Source: JBEEJL01 sp043744215
GTDB taxonomy: Bacteria > Pseudomonadota > Gammaproteobacteria > Burkholderiales > JBEEJL01
Assembly: GCA_043744215.1 (NCBI GenBank)
Contig: JAYTVC010000069.1
Location: forward strand, 1 to 51,665
Reading direction: 5' to 3'
Length of the DNA stretch: 51,665 bases
The notes below the pieces were generated by a model that worked only from the letters and a program-made list of their open reading frames with translations, was not told where the DNA came from and did no database searches. This document shows positions 49,592 to 51,665 of the stretch, piece after piece. The translations under genes were made by a program, and so were the position numbers. Numbering within the stretch: position 1 is the stretch's first letter; each line of letters starts with the position of its first letter.

Positions 49592-51665
49592 ATGGTCAAT
49601 TCCGCGAAAAACAACTCGGCCAAAATGAAAAAACTCGTCGCCGTCGTCGCACTTTCCCTCAGCGCTTCACTCTACGGCCCCGCTGTGCAGGCCGCAGGCC
49701 TGGGCAAATTGAATGTGCTCTCTTCACTCGGGCAGCCGCTTCAGGCCGAAGTCGACCTGGTCTCATTGCAAAAAGGCGAGCTTGAATCGCTCGTCGCGCG
49801 CGTCGCAACGCCCGAGGCATTCCGCGAGGCCGGCCTCGAATATGCCGGTGCACTCAACAACATCAAATTTGCCGTTGAACGCCGCTCCAACGGCCAGCCC
49901 TATTTGCGCATTTCTTCTAGTCAGCCGGTGAACGAGCCCGTGCTGGATTTGCTCATCGACTTGTCCTGGTCTTCGGGCCGCCTGTTGCGTGAGTACCCTA
50001 TCTTGCTGGATCCTCCCGGATTTGCCGCTAACCGGGTGGCTACCGCGCCGATTGTAGCGCCCCCGATTACCCAGAGCGCGCCGGTTGTGCAGGCAGCCCC
50101 GCCGGCCATCACCTACACGCAGCCGCCGGTCCCGCAGCCCGTCGTGACATCCGCTGACATATCGCAACCGGTTGTGAGCCAGCCTGCATCGACGCAAACC
50201 GTGGCACAGGCAACGCAGCAGCCCGTTCGCGGCATCGAAGGCGCGACTTACGGCCCGGTTAAGCCTGGCGAAACGTTGTACAGCATCGCCCAGCAAAACA
50301 AACCTGAGATGATTACAGTCGATCAAATGCTGGTGGCGATTTATCGTCAGAACAAACAGGCTTTTTTGAACAACAACATGAATTTCCTCAAAAAGGGGCA
50401 AATTCTCAAAATGCCGTCGCAGGAAGAAGCCACTACGCTTGCTGCGCCCCAAGCCACGAAGGAAGTTCGCGTACAGACAGCTAACTGGAACAGCTATCGC
50501 CAAAAACTGGCCGAAGCAGTGACGCAATCTCCAGCCAAACCGCAAGGCGCGCCCCAAACAGCGGGCGGTAAAATCGGCTCTACAGTTGAACCGAAAGCAC
50601 CAGCCGATGCAGGGAAGGAAGTAGTGAAGCTTTCCAAAGGCGACGCCCCGACGGGTAAAGAGCAGGCTGGCAAGCCGGACGGAAAAGCCAGCCAGGAAAA
50701 AATTACCGCCTTGCAGGAAGAAGCCATTCGCCGCGAAAACGCGCTGAAAGAAGCGAATTCCCGCGTCAAGGATTTGGAAAAAACCGTCGAAGACATGAAA
50801 AAGCTGCTGGCGCTCAAGAGCGGCACGATGGCGCAGGCACAAAACCAGGCCGCTGCGAAAGCAACAGATCCGAAAGCTGCTGACGCCAAGACGCCGGCAA
50901 ATCCGGCGGACGCCAAAGCACCGGAAGCCAAGCCAACCGATGCAAAAACGGTAACCAAACCCGCCGACGCCAAAGTGGCCGATGCCAAAGCGACAGACAA
51001 AAAGCCCGAAGCCGTCAAGCCGCCTGAGGCCAAACCGGCTGATGTAAAGCCTGGCGAAGTGAAACCAGCCGAAGCCAAACCGGCTTCCAAACCTGTCGTT
51101 GCCGCTGCGCCGGTTGCAGAGGCTTCCATCCTCGACACGGTGTTCGATAACATCGTGCCGATTCTGGGCGGTGTAGCGGGCCTGGGCGCAATTGGCGGTC
51201 TGCTGGCTTTCATGCGCAAAAAGAAAAGCAATCGCACGCTGGCGGAACTGGATGATGAAACCGGCGATACGCTAGCGGCTGATCTGAAAGTGCCGTCGCA
51301 AGGCACCCCAACGGCGGGCGTGGTCGATACCAGCGGCGACAGCTCATTCCTGACCGACTTTGATAAAACCGGCCCCGGTGTCATCGATACGGAAGAAGTG
51401 GATCCCGTCGCCGAAGCCGATGTGTACATGGCCTATGGCCGTGATGCGCAAGCGGAAGAAATTCTGAAGGAAGCCATGGCCAAGGACAGCGAGCGCCATG
51501 AGATTCCGCTCAAACTGCTCGAAATTTATTCCACTCGCGGCAGCAAAGGCGCGTTCGAAAACGTCGCCAAAGAAATGCACAAGGCCGTTGGCGATAGCCA
51601 TCCGTTATGGGAAAAAGTACGTGAGATGGGCCTCAGGCTCGACCCGGGTAATGCGTTGTACGGCG
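49592..51665 (+). CDS. fimV: FimV, polar hub protein with LysM domain (3' end outside window)
   Basis: The open frame runs to the window edge (691 codons). A signal peptide (to VQA/AG) precedes the conserved FimV N-terminal domain GLGKLNVLSSLGQPLQAEVD. A LysM peptidoglycan-binding domain lies at about 223-275 (GPVKPGETLYSIAQQNKPEM). A coiled-coil at about 365-410 and a long Ala/Pro/Lys/Asp low-complexity linker (KPADAKVADAKATDKKPEAV) follow. A membrane helix near 513-540 precedes a cytoplasmic TPR-like part (VYMAYGRDAQAEEILKEAMA). FimV organises type IV pili and polar signalling. The linker is GC-rich and repetitive, and opposite-strand frames over it are artefacts. Confidence 0.95.
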   Translation, partial: MVNSAKNNSAKMKKLVAVVALSLSASLYGPAVQAAGLGKLNVLSSLGQPLQAEVDLVSLQKGELESLVARVATPEAFREAGLEYAGALNNIKFAVERRSNGQPYLRISSSQPVNEPVLDLLIDLSWSSGRLLREYPILLDPPGFAANRVATAPIVAPPITQSAPVVQAAPPAITYTQPPVPQPVVTSADISQPVVSQPASTQTVAQATQQPVRGIEGATYGPVKPGETLYSIAQQNKPEMITVDQMLVAIYRQNKQAFLNNNMNFLKKGQILKMPSQEEATTLAAPQATKEVRVQTANWNSYRQKLAEAVTQSPAKPQGAPQTAGGKIGSTVEPKAPADAGKEVVKLSKGDAPTGKEQAGKPDGKASQEKITALQEEAIRRENALKEANSRVKDLEKTVEDMKKLLALKSGTMAQAQNQAAAKATDPKAADAKTPANPADAKAPEAKPTDAKTVTKPADAKVADAKATDKKPEAVKPPEAKPADVKPGEVKPAEAKPASKPVVAAAPVAEASILDTVFDNIVPILGGVAGLGAIGGLLAFMRKKKSNRTLAELDDETGDTLAADLKVPSQGTPTAGVVDTSGDSSFLTDFDKTGPGVIDTEEVDPVAEADVYMAYGRDAQAEEILKEAMAKDSERHEIPLKLLEIYSTRGSKGAFENVAKEMHKAVGDSHPLWEKVREMGLRLDPGNALYG

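Noticed and set aside
49763..51429. Long minus-strand frames across fimV
   Set aside because: Produced by the repetitive GC-rich FimV linker; FimV domains are clear on the plus strand.

Overview
The window reads as chromosomal DNA of a betaproteobacterium of moderate GC content. The best evidence is the order leuC-leuD-leuB-asd-fimV at the right end, which is typical of Betaproteobacteria. OxyR/Dps/catalase, Pit with its DUF47 partner, MaeB and a fused indolepyruvate oxidoreductase fit the same picture. I cannot place it to order or genus from sequence alone. I saw no rRNA, complete tRNA, CRISPR array or prophage.

Layout. 1-4.3 kb: a TAXI-type solute-binding protein cut by the left edge, an ICMT-like methyltransferase, a possible 16-residue basic peptide gene with its own terminator, a SIMPL protein, two tandem paralogous membrane proteins and a HExxH protein. 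4.4-8.3 kb: GST, a short LexA-type repressor whose promoter lies inside a large palindromic operator, a DUF924 protein, and an exonuclease/GIY-YIG/UvrC-like fusion. 8.3-14.1 kb: repeat-rich DNA with small secreted proteins, serine-glyoxylate aminotransferase and a YVTN beta-propeller whose N-terminus is built from repeats. 14.1-25 kb: glnS, an iron-uptake operon behind a Fur-like box (cupredoxin, FTR1 permease, outer-membrane barrel), a peroxide-defence cluster (dps-katA divergent from oxyR), phosphate uptake (DUF47 protein and Pit), tag, and an orphan GH32 fructanase.

25.1-27.0 kb is the most unusual part. It looks like a decayed chromosomal integron: a broken integrase remnant on the plus strand, a possible attI/cassette junction, a lipoprotein cassette gene, a 78-bp attC-like site, and a second cassette gene whose 3' end has been replaced by a dispersed repeat. 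27.2-37.9 kb: a 1165-residue oxidoreductase, arginase, a two-gene c-di-GMP operon with degenerate signature motifs (QD for HD, SNKEF for GGDEF), and maeB. 38-44.8 kb: aroC, a second repeat-dense gap, a GNAT, two membrane-associated metalloproteases, a DUF2167 protein and an MFS carrier. 44.8-51.7 kb: leuC, leuD, leuB, asd and the 5' part of fimV.

Two features cut across the window. The first is an AT-rich motif with core TTGATTATATTGAATA or its complement, found in about eleven gaps between genes, often next to a start codon. The second is a set of several palindromic dispersed repeat families, nested and partly duplicated, some of which have entered coding sequence.
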